A stretch of DNA of 64,000 bases, from NCBI GenBank assembly GCA_016711285.1, contig JADJTG010000012.1, positions 434,001 to 498,000 of the forward strand, read 5' to 3'. Below the pieces are notes generated by a model. It searched no databases. It saw nothing but the letters and a program-made list of their open reading frames with translations, and was not told where the DNA came from. Shown one piece after another: positions 17,373-27,029 of the stretch (position 1 is its first letter; the number at the start of each line of letters is the position of its first letter). The translations under genes were made by a program, and so were the position numbers. This DNA is from Sphingobacteriales bacterium (GTDB taxonomy: Bacteria > Bacteroidota > Bacteroidia > Chitinophagales > UBA2359).

Positions 17373-18755
17373 TTATTTTGGAAAATATACCGTGGGCAAC
17401 TGGCTGTAATCGGCTGCTGGAATATTGCTGTTGTAATGCTGATTGATGGCTTTGATGTATTCATTGGCAAAAAAAGCATAGCCGCGCTGTGTGAGGTGAA
17501 TACCGTCTAAGCTGAATAAATTGCCTTGAACAAAAGTAGGGCTGTAATTTACGCCGTCAATGGTTTCTCCGTCTAAAAAAGGCTCTACAAATGTTTCTAT
17601 ATCGGCAAAAGCAAGGTCGTAGTCGGCGGTTACATCTTCCAAAATAGCATTATAAGCTACACGCGCTGTTTCAATGGCTTGCAACTCATCGCTGTCCAAA
17701 ACATATTTATCATCTTTTGGCAAAAATGCCAACTCTGTGGTAAATTGCCCCTCTGCGGCTGCCGATAACAATACTTTTTCATTGGATTTTAAGGTTCTGA
17801 ATCCCAAAGGATTATCTTCGGTAACAGGTACTTTAATGACTATTTTGTTGCCCGTGCCTTCTGCAAATATCGGATAATACCCTTTTCCTTTGAGTTCATT
17901 GATTTGTGCTTCGCTCAATCCCAGATTAAATGTTAATAAACCGTAATATCCATTGAGCAAATCAGCTTGGTCGGCGGTAATGGCAGTACCGGCTACTTGC
18001 GATTGTATAAAATTGAAATAAGGGGCAACGCTCAAGTCGGGAATATTGCCGATTACGCCTTTTACGTTGGCATTGGTGCTGCGCAAACCATCTATTACCT
18101 GCCGCACGGAGGTTTCAAAAATTTCGGGTGTGGTGATTTCACTTCCCGGTGTGTCGGCTCCGCCGTCCAAAGCATAGCCTAACACGTCATTTCCGCCAAT
18201 CCACATAGAAAAGAAGGTGGGCTGCTGGGCTTTGGCTTCGTCTAAAATACTCACTGCACCCGGATTGGAACAAAAACGCTGGTAGAAAGGATTGAGCACA
18301 CCATATTGCGGTAATGACAAATGAAAAGAACGAGCACCCGGAACACCTAAATTTTGGAAAGGTCCTTGCAATGCCACCGATTGATTGACGTTGTCGCCCA
18401 CTGGCAAAAATGACGGGAGCAAAGAGCCGTCTATTAATGCTAATTGTTGTTTTCCGAAATCAGGATTTGATGACAAACCGTTGCCGGCGGGCATTAGCGG
18501 TTGTTTAAATTCACCACTTAAGCCCACCATTTTGAGTTGGCGGGCAATAATGGCGGGATAAGAATTTTCCTGAGCTTCCAAAAAAACCGCTCCATCAGAA
18601 AATCCGGCGGCGTAGCTGTCGCCCAAAGCTACATATTTAGAAAAATCCACTCCGCCCGAAGTAGCCGAGTTGAGGTCAATTTCTGGCTCGCAGGAAACAA
18701 GTGCAAAGAGTACCGCAGCCAATGCGCCGCTTTGAATATATTTTGAGAATTTCAT
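17373..18755 (-). CDS. SGNH/GDSL-family lipoprotein hydrolase
   Basis: A 460-residue lipoprotein: signal peptide and lipobox (LVSC, lipidated Cys22). It then shows the SGNH esterase blocks: block I ALGDSYAAG with nucleophile Ser47, block III GGND in the FSMWIGGND segment, and block V DGIHLTQRGYAFFAN with the catalytic Asp and His. A central insertion of about 150 residues sits between blocks III and V. Such proteins hydrolyse ester bonds in lipids or acylated sugars, but the substrate is not evident. It lies between two genes of the same strand with 90-150 base gaps. Confidence 0.9.
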   Translation of the reverse strand: MKFSKYIQSGALAAVLFALVSCEPEIDLNSATSGGVDFSKYVALGDSYAAGFSDGAVFLEAQENSYPAIIARQLKMVGLSGEFKQPLMPAGNGLSSNPDFGKQQLALIDGSLLPSFLPVGDNVNQSVALQGPFQNLGVPGARSFHLSLPQYGVLNPFYQRFCSNPGAVSILDEAKAQQPTFFSMWIGGNDVLGYALDGGADTPGSEITTPEIFETSVRQVIDGLRSTNANVKGVIGNIPDLSVAPYFNFIQSQVAGTAITADQADLLNGYYGLLTFNLGLSEAQINELKGKGYYPIFAEGTGNKIVIKVPVTEDNPLGFRTLKSNEKVLLSAAAEGQFTTELAFLPKDDKYVLDSDELQAIETARVAYNAILEDVTADYDLAFADIETFVEPFLDGETIDGVNYSPTFVQGNLFSLDGIHLTQRGYAFFANEYIKAINQHYNSNIPAADYSQLPTVYFPK

Positions 18756-18846
18756 AACAATGTCAGATAAATGAAAAACTATGTTGTTATTTTATCTTAC
18801 AAATATAATGATATTTTTAAGCAAGGTAGCGTTATTTTAAGAATAT

Positions 18847-21800
18847 TTACTGCTTCACAAAACGCAATGAGGTATCAGAGGGCATAAAATCGGCAGTAGC
18901 TTGCAGTTGAATGGCATAAATACCTGTGGGCAAAGCGCGTATATCAATAGAATTGTACCCATTGCGCAAGTAATTGGTATAAACTACTTCGCCTTGCGTG
19001 TTGATGATGTGATACGGAATATGAGGTGGAAACGCTTCCTTTGTTGCCAGCACGATTTGCTCACTCGCAATGGAAGGATATATGGAAATATCGTTGTTAT
19101 TGTGATGAACAAGCTGCTGTTGTGCGGTATCATCACCCATTATCAAATCAAAAACTGCGGTAAAGTTCAATGAATCGGCAGTGAGATTGCCATAGAACAC
19201 CGAATCCGAAAGTGTGGCTAATATGTCGTTATATAGCCATTCTTTGAAAAAATATCCTTCCTTGGCAACCGCTTCTATCTTTATCGGCACCCCATCAAAA
19301 TAAATACCCTGCCAGGGATATTCAGAGGGCTGCAAGGTACTGATTTTAATACTGCCTGCTCCTTCGGGTATCACATTTAAAGTAAGCGGCACTTGGCGCG
19401 GCAACTCAAAATTGCTCTGAATGTGGTTTCTCACTTGTTCGCTGCGGCAAGCCAGTTCCTGCTGAAACAGTAAATGATTATTGTAATAATTGCTCATTTG
19501 TGAATATAGGTTCAAGGGTCCTTCTCCCCAACGCTGAAATTCATTCGGCATTTCAAGCAATGTTTGCTCAAACATACTGTTTTCTACGGTTTGTAGTCGT
19601 TCGGCAGTGTAAACCGTATTCATTATATCTGCATAGCGGTTGATAAAATAGTGACGATAGGTCTCGTTTTCAATGCTTCGTTTCCAGATATTGATATATG
19701 GATTATCAGGCGACTGGTCGAGTAGATAGCGTACCATATCGCTGTTGCAGTCTGTCCAGCCATTGGGTTGCAACGATAATTCTAAGTCTATCAAACAAAA
19801 ACGCCAGCGATAATCGCTTTGGTCGGAGCGGTATAATTTGATGTTGTTTTGAGGCCAGTCTATGTTGCCTATCCACGATTCCGCAATGATGTAATCAGTG
19901 TAATATTGTAAGTCAAAATAAGGGTCTGCTTGCTCCCAATAGGCAGTATCAGCGGTATTGAGGCTCAAAAATTCTTCATAATCGTTCCAAAAATCTTCGG
20001 TAGAGCCGCTTACGGCACGCAACACGCCGCCATTATAAAAACTCAACGATAAAATATCAATTTCGCTGCCTTTGGCATCTTCCAAGGTTTTAAACATCTC
20101 TTCGTTAAATTTTTCGCGCAATTCGTATAATCCGAAATATTGACCGTTGATATATATTGAAACTGGTCGCCACGCCGAATAATAGTTGTGAGTGCTGTTT
20201 GCCATCATTTCTGTTTGGGCGGCATCTTTGTGAGGCAACAATAAATATTGGTTGCTGCCGTTGCGAAAATATAAGTCGCTGTAAGTGCTGCGATTGGGGC
20301 GATTCGGAATGAGAGGATATTCCACTTTGTCGCCGCCTACTACACCATTTGCCAACTCCACACGAAACGAATGTTGCGGTTGCGCACGACTACCTCCTGC
20401 ACCGCCATCTACTTTTATACCTGCCGCTTGTGAGAAGATAGGCGTATTGCTGTTGTCAAAATATTCTACATAAGCTGCCCGCAGCCAATCCATATCATAA
20501 AAATCAAAAATTCCTTTTTCGCCATACAAATTGCTGTGGTCGGTAGCCACCGACAAAATCGGTGTCGTATGGCTCACATTGATTAGATAAGAGGCTGCTG
20601 CTTCGTGGCTTGGCAATTTTTCGCTTACAAAACTTCGCGCCCGCAACACGCAAGATTGATAAATGTGAATAGATTCGCCGTTGTACAAAATGGCATTTTC
20701 GGGAGTGGGATAACTGCCGTTCAAAGTGTAATAAATTTGAGCATCGGGTTCTTCCTGCGCCGGATATAATTTTATCCAAAAAGTGTCGTCATAAAAACCT
20801 GCCGTTTTAGATAAAGTGGGCGGCAGTGCATAGGCTTCATACCTTGAAGCTGTGTTGTTGGAAGCTCCGGGGGTGGGCGGTTGCAAAAGTGTGGTGCTGT
20901 CGCTGCCGTCCGGCACAAGCCCTGTGCTGATGTCGTACTGTTCTGCTTCTACATCTAATACACTTACCAAAGTTTGTTCGGGAGAAAACAAGTAAATTTT
21001 TTCTCCTTTGCTGTCAATTTTAAAGTTGCTGTGCAGGGTGTGTCCGTCTAATGAAAAAAAATAATTCTCAGAAAAAGAGGCTTGTTGAGTTTGCAGCATA
21101 CTCACATCAAACCATTGATATTCAATGGGGTCGGTATAAACAATATCAAAAGCCAAAGAATCAATATACCCGGCACTCATACCGGCGGCGGTGAGTTCTT
21201 CTGCCAACACCAGCAACTGATGATGCGCCGCCCAATACCAATTGCCATAGGGAGCAGGATATGTGGAGGTGCTGTTGTTTTCTGTGCCTTCGCCAATTAC
21301 AATGTCATTGATGCGTATGTTGGGGCGCAACTTTGCAACACCGCCATTTTGGGTGTAGCAGATACCCGGACTTCCATCTGCAAAAGAATACATCGTGGAA
21401 TAAAAAGGTGTGGCACTTTGATTGAATACCGCATTGGAAACATAACCTTCGGCATACGAGCAAGTATTAATGATCAAATTAGAAGTGCCGTCCCAATAAA
21501 AAGGAGTATTTAAAATGTGGTTATTCCAACCAAGTGCGGGCAAAAAATTTTCTTGATGCACTACTTCCGAAAAAGGCGGGCTTTCGTAGTGGTTTTTACC
21601 GCTGCAAAAAATAATTTTGTATTCATTCGGCTGTAATATTATATCGGGCAATATCCATTTGGTCGGTTCTTCATCATCGTCAGTGAGTGCGTAACCGCCT
21701 AAATTAATAGCTTCGTTGCCGATATTGTACAATTCTATCCAATCGGGATATTGCTGATATTCATCGCTTAAGTGGCTGTAGTTTTTGTTGCTTCCTTCAT

Positions 21801-21888
21801 TGATTACAATTTGTGAATTGGCACACAAGGGCAATAAAAAACAAAGAGCCGTAAATACAATAAAAAAATTGTAAGGGTTGTTTTTCAT
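18847..21888 (-). CDS. CotH-domain and lamin-tail-domain surface protein, T9SS client
   Basis: A 1,013-residue secreted protein. Order: signal peptide (1-25, ending ANSQ); lamin tail domain (about 26-115, VINEGSN...YPDWIELYN...LGGYALTDD); a jelly-roll-like region; a chitobiase C-terminal-type domain (about 365-435, YYTLNGSYPTPENA); a CotH-type kinase-like domain (about 470-770, with GIKVDGGAGGSRAQ, LYELREKFNEEMF and the WRFCLIDLE motif); a repeat-like beta domain; and a Por-type sorting domain at the end (ISIYPS...GIYAIQL). CotH proteins of spore coats are atypical kinases; in Bacteroidota the substrates are unknown. It is likely exported by T9SS and anchored to the surface. Confidence 0.9.
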   Translation of the reverse strand: MKNNPYNFFIVFTALCFLLPLCANSQIVINEGSNKNYSHLSDEYQQYPDWIELYNIGNEAINLGGYALTDDDEEPTKWILPDIILQPNEYKIIFCSGKNHYESPPFSEVVHQENFLPALGWNNHILNTPFYWDGTSNLIINTCSYAEGYVSNAVFNQSATPFYSTMYSFADGSPGICYTQNGGVAKLRPNIRINDIVIGEGTENNSTSTYPAPYGNWYWAAHHQLLVLAEELTAAGMSAGYIDSLAFDIVYTDPIEYQWFDVSMLQTQQASFSENYFFSLDGHTLHSNFKIDSKGEKIYLFSPEQTLVSVLDVEAEQYDISTGLVPDGSDSTTLLQPPTPGASNNTASRYEAYALPPTLSKTAGFYDDTFWIKLYPAQEEPDAQIYYTLNGSYPTPENAILYNGESIHIYQSCVLRARSFVSEKLPSHEAAASYLINVSHTTPILSVATDHSNLYGEKGIFDFYDMDWLRAAYVEYFDNSNTPIFSQAAGIKVDGGAGGSRAQPQHSFRVELANGVVGGDKVEYPLIPNRPNRSTYSDLYFRNGSNQYLLLPHKDAAQTEMMANSTHNYYSAWRPVSIYINGQYFGLYELREKFNEEMFKTLEDAKGSEIDILSLSFYNGGVLRAVSGSTEDFWNDYEEFLSLNTADTAYWEQADPYFDLQYYTDYIIAESWIGNIDWPQNNIKLYRSDQSDYRWRFCLIDLELSLQPNGWTDCNSDMVRYLLDQSPDNPYINIWKRSIENETYRHYFINRYADIMNTVYTAERLQTVENSMFEQTLLEMPNEFQRWGEGPLNLYSQMSNYYNNHLLFQQELACRSEQVRNHIQSNFELPRQVPLTLNVIPEGAGSIKISTLQPSEYPWQGIYFDGVPIKIEAVAKEGYFFKEWLYNDILATLSDSVFYGNLTADSLNFTAVFDLIMGDDTAQQQLVHHNNNDISIYPSIASEQIVLATKEAFPPHIPYHIINTQGEVVYTNYLRNGYNSIDIRALPTGIYAIQLQATADFMPSDTSLRFVKQ

Positions 21889-22012
21889 GATAAGGATAAT
21901 ACTTGCGAAGGTTATTGTATAAAAATAGAATATAAATTATAAATTTAAATTATTTATAAAACACATAAGAGCTTATGCTAAATATTGAATGGTAATGTTA
22001 CGACAAGTTCAT

Positions 22013-22020
22013 TATATTTG
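22013..22020 (+). promoter_or_regulatory. Putative -7 box of the E2 gene promoter
   Basis: TATATTTG, an exact match to the Bacteroidota TAnnTTTG box, 50 bases before the E2 start. I do not see a well-spaced upstream TTG box. Confidence 0.4.
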
Positions 22021-22070
22021 CAGGTAAATATTTGTCAATTTCAAACAAACCATACAAAAAATATCATTTT

Positions 22071-23390
22071 ATGAGCGCAGTTGAATTGGTAATGCCTAAA
22101 ATGGGCGAAAGCATTATGGAAGCCACTATTTTAAAGTGGACAAAAAAGGTGGGCGACAGTATCAAACAAGACGAAACAATATTGGAAATTGCCACCGATA
22201 AGGTGGATAGCGAAGTGCCTTCACCTGTTGCCGGTGTGCTACAAGAAATTAAATATCCTGAAGGTGCCGTGGTTGAGGTAGATAAAGTAATTGCTTTGAT
22301 AGCCGTAGGCAGCAGTGCTGCTGCTCCTGCTGTTGCTCCCGTTGCTCCACCTTCTGTAAATGCCCCCGTTGCCGCACCTGCTACTCCAATCGCTGCCGCC
22401 GCTCCGACAACTCCCCCTCTTGCTCCTAACAATACTACTGCTAATCGTTTTTATTCGCCTTTGGTGCTCAACATTGCCCGCGAAGAAGGAATAGGAATGG
22501 CTGAATTAGAAAATATCGCCGGTAGCGGCAAGGATAATCGTGTCACCAAAAAAGATATTTTGGATTATGTAGCGCAGCGCAGCGCAGTTCCTGTTGTTGC
22601 CGAGCCGATAGCTGCTACTCCCGTTGTTGCTCCACCAACGCCCAAAACTGCCCCTGCCGCGCCTTCTGCTATATCCGGTGGTAATGTGGAAATTATAGAA
22701 ATGGATCGTATGCGCCGCCTCATCGCTGATCACATGGTGATGAGTAAGCACACTTCGCCGCATGTGACGAGTTTTGTAGAAGCCGATGTGACGGAAATCG
22801 TAAACTGGCGGCAAAAAGTGAAAAATGAATTTTGGAAACGAGAAAATACCAACCTTACTTTTACGCCGATTTTTGTAGAAGCAGTAATACGCGCCATCAA
22901 AGATTTTCCGCGTATCAACAGTTCGGTGGACGGCTACAATATTATTCAGAAAAAAGATATTAATATCGGTATTGCAACCGCTTTGCCGAGCGGCAACTTA
23001 ATTGTGCCGGTGCTGCGCAATGCCGACCGCTACAATCTGGTGGGTTTGGCAAAGGCTTTAAATGAGATGGTGGAAAAAGCCCGCAACAACAAACTCACAC
23101 CTTCGGATATTCAGGACGGCACTTTTACATTGAGCAATGTGGGTACTTTTGGCAATATAATGGGTACGCCGATTATCAATCAGCCGCAAGTGGCGATTTT
23201 GGCAGTAGGTGCGGTGCGCAAAATGCCGGCTGTTCTCGAAACCAAATACGGTGATGTAATTGCCATTCGTCAAAAAATGTTTTTGTCGCTTTCTTACGAC
23301 CACCGCATTGTGGACGGTGCGTTGGGCGGTTCGTTTCTCCGTCGTGTTGCCGACTACTTAGAAGAATTTACAGGAGAAGGAAAGATTTAA
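22071..23390 (+). CDS. 2-oxo acid dehydrogenase E2 (dihydrolipoyl acyltransferase)
   Basis: A 439-residue E2 subunit that carries acyl groups on lipoyl-lysine and transfers them to CoA. An N-terminal lipoyl domain (1-80) has the modified Lys44 in ATDKVDSEVP. A first Ala/Pro-rich linker precedes the E3/E1-binding domain (about 125-165, YSPLVLNIAREEG...TKKDILDY). After a second linker, the catalytic acyltransferase domain (about 215-439) has SYDHRIVDGALGG with the active His and Asp. It resembles branched-chain/2-oxoglutarate-type E2s, but the exact complex cannot be assigned. The ATG at 22071 gives MSAVELVMPKMG; the frame is open upstream with an alternative codon. E1 and E3 genes are not in the window. 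Confidence 0.93.
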   Translation: MSAVELVMPKMGESIMEATILKWTKKVGDSIKQDETILEIATDKVDSEVPSPVAGVLQEIKYPEGAVVEVDKVIALIAVGSSAAAPAVAPVAPPSVNAPVAAPATPIAAAAPTTPPLAPNNTTANRFYSPLVLNIAREEGIGMAELENIAGSGKDNRVTKKDILDYVAQRSAVPVVAEPIAATPVVAPPTPKTAPAAPSAISGGNVEIIEMDRMRRLIADHMVMSKHTSPHVTSFVEADVTEIVNWRQKVKNEFWKRENTNLTFTPIFVEAVIRAIKDFPRINSSVDGYNIIQKKDINIGIATALPSGNLIVPVLRNADRYNLVGLAKALNEMVEKARNNKLTPSDIQDGTFTLSNVGTFGNIMGTPIINQPQVAILAVGAVRKMPAVLETKYGDVIAIRQKMFLSLSYDHRIVDGALGGSFLRRVADYLEEFTGEGKI

Positions 23391-23452
23391 AAAAAACTGA
23401 ACTGTAAGTTATAAAAGCACGATTTTAGAAAATAAGATATTTCTTATCTTTT

Positions 23453-23497
23453 ACCAATAGCGTTATTTTTTTTAAAAAATAACGCTATTGGTTTCTT
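23453..23497 (+). terminator. Rho-independent terminator
   Basis: A perfect stem of about 19 bases (ACCAATAGCGTTATTTTTT with its complement) and a two-base loop, then GTTTCTT. It follows the E2 gene and could also act in the other direction. Confidence 0.85.
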
Positions 23498-23578
23498 ATG
23501 TATATTTGGGTGAAATAATGCAAATATTTGTTATAAATGATATACGTTTAATTTTTTATCTTTTGCTAAAATCAAATA

Positions 23579-23851
23579 TTGAAAAAAATGCTTGATGTTA
23601 TGTTGTCATATTCTAAAGTTCAGATTTTGGATTTGATGCGTAAAAACAATATTTCACATAGTACTAAGAGCAATTTATATGACATTTTAGCTGATTTAGC
23701 CCCGATAGGCTATAATCTGATTAGCCAGCATAATTATAAGTCGGTGTATATATTATTGGGGCAAAGTAATGCAAACGGAGGTGGTATTAATGGCGATAAT
23801 TTGAACGCTACATTACCCGATCATTTAAAACGCCCTATGAGCGGTGTGTAA
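23579..23851 (+). pseudogene. Truncated gene with SGNH/sialate O-acetylesterase-like start
   Basis: A 90-residue frame. Residues 1-50 are helical with no recognised motif. Residues 55-70 read SVYILLGQSNANGGG, matching the nucleophile block of SASA/DUF303 carbohydrate esterases (…LxGQSNxxG). The protein then ends at residue 90, whereas the family needs over 200 residues. Downstream sequence (23852-24050) holds a motif like the end of the IS remnant at 7628. The simplest reading is an esterase gene cut by an insertion and deletion. Confidence 0.6.
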
Positions 23852-23906
23852 ATTAAACTGTTCCAAAGCCAAATTTTGGTATTGATGATCAGAAAGTTAT
23901 AAGAAA

Positions 23907-23928
23907 TTGACACTCTTTATTTTACAGA
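23907..23928 (+). repeat. Element-end-like motif TTGACAC-N2-TTTATTTT-ACAGA, copy 2
   Basis: TTGACACTCTTTATTTTACAGA, differing from 7628-7650 by two substitutions and one base of length. It sits between two truncated-looking gene ends. Confidence 0.5.
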
Positions 23929-24053
23929 CTTACAACTTGGATTATTAGTATAAAAAATTTTAATACTACAAAAGAAGCAATATTTTGAAATCAACAAGTC
24001 CCCACACCATACAAGATAATTTGCAGGGGCATCGAAAAAAATATTTGTATAGA

Positions 24054-26348
24054 TTAATTGCTTTTTGTTGCTGTAATTTTAAAACAGCGGTTTGTTGGGC
24101 AGGGCGGCGAAAGTGCAAGTGCCGCTTTATGAATGCCTGTACCCGGACTGCCGATAAAAATTTCTGTTGCTGTCATATCAGCGGTCATACCGAAGGGCCA
24201 CTCTAATTCATCTACGATGCTCGAAGTAGCAAACCCATCTGTAGAGTAAATGATGCCTTTAGATGCCGGATGATACCAACCGTCTGTAAATGCAGATGAA
24301 GAAGTAGCTGCTATTTGTTGTGGGTTGGAAGGATTTATAGCTACTTTGCGCATAAAATTATCTGTATAGAGTTTTTCCCAAGTCCAGGTGCTGCCCGATA
24401 AAGTACCCCTGTATAATCCTTTGTTGTTACCATATACCGTAACATATACCACACCCGTAGTGAGTGGGTCTGGTACAATATCAAATACACCTTGTCCGTT
24501 GGTTTGAGGCCAGAAACTTACAGAGCCGCCCGTATTTATTTCTGTATTGCCGATGGCAGACCAAGTAGTTCCGGCATCAAGCGAAGCATATAAGCCGTTG
24601 CCACCGCCGGCATATACAATATTTCCATTGAACTTATCAACTGCCGTAAATCTCATTCCATTAGCAGGCAAGCCACTGTTCAAGAGTTGCCACGAAGTGC
24701 CGTCATTGCTGCTTTTATATACTTTACCCTGTGCTGTAACATAAAGCGTTCTGTTGGAACTCAAACTATTTTCGTCCAAAGAAAGCCCCATTACTTCTTG
24801 AGTGGGCAATCCTGAATTAGATAATATCCAACTGCTTTTTTCGCCAAAATTATTGCTTCGGAGTAAATAGGTGGGCGACTCCCCCATTTGATGCTCCGAC
24901 ATCGTAGTCCATACGACATTGGTTCTTTGAGGGTCAGAAACGATGCTCGCAACATTGCCGCCGTAGCCGTTCCAACCGCCTGTGTAGTCGGCGGCATTGC
25001 CGGATTGCCAACTGATACCACCATCTAAACTGCGCCAAAAACCTATATCAAAATAGCCGGCATATATAATGTTATTATCCCCTTTATTGATTTCAACATC
25101 TACAATATTGATATTATCCAATCCGGTAGATTGCCAGTTATTATTTGCCAATTTTTTAGTAAATAAATTATTAAATGATACTCCGCCGTCATCTGAACGA
25201 AAAGCATATTGCGTATCTGCCCACAGAATAACGTCGGGATTAGACATATCTGTACCCATAGCTTTAATAAATCCTTCAAAACCAATAGAGTAGCCCCATA
25301 GTACATCTAACCCTGAAGAAACTCCATTGACATCTTTTAAATAACCGGTATCCCAGGTAGTGTTGGCTGTACGGGCGGCAATAATGCCCGTATGTGACCA
25401 AGAAACACCGCCGTCAGTGCTTTCCCAAGTGCCGGCTTCGGGAGTCCAGCTGTTGGTCAGGCGCGGGTCTATTCTTCGGATAATGGCAGGATTGTCCTTT
25501 TTTACAAAAATAGCTCCGGTTCGGTTGGATTGTAAATTCCACGTTGCGCCGCCATCGGTGCTTTTATAAAAAGAGCCTAAAAGGTTGGTATAATCGCAAG
25601 TGCCGTTGTAGGTGCTCAAATACAAAATAGAAGTATTGAGCGGGTCTATGTCGGCATCTAATACTTGCACATTAGCAACAGTAATGTCGCTAAAACTTAC
25701 CCCGCCATCGGTGGTTTTATATAATTTTGCCACACCACAGGCATTTCTGCTTTTTCCGCTGATAAAATAAAAAGTATTGCTGTTTTGAGGGTCGCCAATG
25801 AATTTAATAATGCGAAGGTTGGCATTTGTGGGTAAGTTACTGACTTTAGAAAAAGTAGTGCCGCCGTCAGTGCTTTTATAAATTTGGGCATCGGTAGTGG
25901 TATAACTTGCGTGCCAGGCTGCATACACAATATTGGAAGAAGTTTCTGACACCCAAATATCGCTGATATATCCGGTGCTGATGACTTTACTAAAGGTAGT
26001 GCCGCCGTCTGAGGTTTTGTATAGTCCGCTTACCGTACCTACAAAAAAAATGTTATCATTGTCGGGGTCAAAACCAATACCGCCAATATGCGCCATTGTG
26101 AGTCCGTGTTGTTCGCCCAAAGGAATAAAAGAATTTCCATTGTCGGTACTTTTATACACACCGCTCAAATCGCTCCCGACCAAAATAGTACCACCGGAAC
26201 CGGCTTCTATTACGTTAAAAGCACCTCCACCACCCGGATTAGTACGCACCCAATTAAATGTTTGCTGTGCCTGTATATGGAAAGTATCCATTCCGAAAAA
26301 CACATACAATAGTATAAAGTAAATTCTCTTTAAATGTAATTGTTTCAT
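24054..26348 (-). CDS. Secreted BNR/sortilin-repeat protein (GH74-like beta-propeller)
   Basis: A 764-residue protein, read from the ATG at 26348 because it gives a signal peptide (MKQLHLKRIYFILLYVFF, ending IQAQQ); 52 open codons lie upstream. It consists of many BNR-type repeats (consensus S-x-D-G-G-x-T-W/F, for example YKSTDNGNSF, YKTSDGGTTF, WRSLDGGISW, YKSSNDGTSW), as in the two seven-bladed propellers of GH74 xyloglucanases and sortilin-like proteins. Catalytic Asp pairs of GH74 were not verified. The C-terminus (PPCPTNRCFKITATKSN) stops without a T9SS sorting domain. Similar secreted proteins in the phylum usually have one, so the 3' end may have been lost next to the mobile-element remnant. 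Confidence 0.82.
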   Translation of the reverse strand: MKQLHLKRIYFILLYVFFGMDTFHIQAQQTFNWVRTNPGGGGAFNVIEAGSGGTILVGSDLSGVYKSTDNGNSFIPLGEQHGLTMAHIGGIGFDPDNDNIFFVGTVSGLYKTSDGGTTFSKVISTGYISDIWVSETSSNIVYAAWHASYTTTDAQIYKSTDGGTTFSKVSNLPTNANLRIIKFIGDPQNSNTFYFISGKSRNACGVAKLYKTTDGGVSFSDITVANVQVLDADIDPLNTSILYLSTYNGTCDYTNLLGSFYKSTDGGATWNLQSNRTGAIFVKKDNPAIIRRIDPRLTNSWTPEAGTWESTDGGVSWSHTGIIAARTANTTWDTGYLKDVNGVSSGLDVLWGYSIGFEGFIKAMGTDMSNPDVILWADTQYAFRSDDGGVSFNNLFTKKLANNNWQSTGLDNINIVDVEINKGDNNIIYAGYFDIGFWRSLDGGISWQSGNAADYTGGWNGYGGNVASIVSDPQRTNVVWTTMSEHQMGESPTYLLRSNNFGEKSSWILSNSGLPTQEVMGLSLDENSLSSNRTLYVTAQGKVYKSSNDGTSWQLLNSGLPANGMRFTAVDKFNGNIVYAGGGNGLYASLDAGTTWSAIGNTEINTGGSVSFWPQTNGQGVFDIVPDPLTTGVVYVTVYGNNKGLYRGTLSGSTWTWEKLYTDNFMRKVAINPSNPQQIAATSSSAFTDGWYHPASKGIIYSTDGFATSSIVDELEWPFGMTADMTATEIFIGSPGTGIHKAALALSPPCPTNRCFKITATKSN

Positions 26349-27029
26349 ACCAATAGCAAAATTTGTTAAATATTTCAGTTCACGATATTTTGAATAAGAC
26401 AATGTGTTTTTTGTCAGTGTAGCTGCAAGTTTGATGTACACAATCTTAAAATCTTGATATATCATACAACTTGCTATATCTCGGCAAATATAAAATCCCT
26501 GCATCTACACAAATCAAAATAATGAAAAATATATTTAAACCCGCCTCTTTTCTGGATATTATATAAGCGATACAACTCTATCAAAAATAAAGAATTGTAT
26601 AATAATCAACACAGGATACATTTTATACGTCAGCAACACAGCCATACAAAGGAAATTTGTTGTTACGTTGTTTTTTTGTATATATTTTATTTTTTGTTTT
26701 ATAAAATGCTGTTGATTAAGATTTTTATATAAAAAATATTTACATTTAAATAAAGCATATATGTTTTATTTTATATAATAAACCCCGTGTGTTTTATTCA
26801 AAATACAATAATATACATCAAAAATTAAACCATTTTTTCATTTAAAGCATTATAAAATCATTAAATACTTCCTAATACTTTATAAATACAAAAATAGAAA
26901 TACAGCTAAAAATAACTGTATATTGTTCTAAACCTTATCTTTGAAACATCTTTATATCATAAGGCACTCATTTTGTGGCATTGTTTTCTGCCTGTGTTTT
27001 ATGTTTACTTTTTAAAAAATATTCAATAT
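26349..27029. other. AT-rich intergenic region between divergent genes
   Basis: About 680 bases, almost all A and T. A TATCTTTG box at 26936-26943 is a candidate promoter for the DUF6909 gene. No RNA or protein gene was recognised; the upstream in-frame extension of the BNR gene (26349-26504) lies here. Confidence 0.45.
26936..26943 (+). promoter_or_regulatory. Putative -7 box of the DUF6909 gene promoter
   Basis: TATCTTTG fits TAnnTTTG and lies 86 bases before the ATG at 27030. No upstream box at the usual spacing was seen. Confidence 0.35.

Noticed and set aside
24054..26348. Calling the BNR protein a GH74 xyloglucanase
   Set aside because: The repeat fold fits, but the catalytic aspartates were not identified, so only a GH74-like label is justified.
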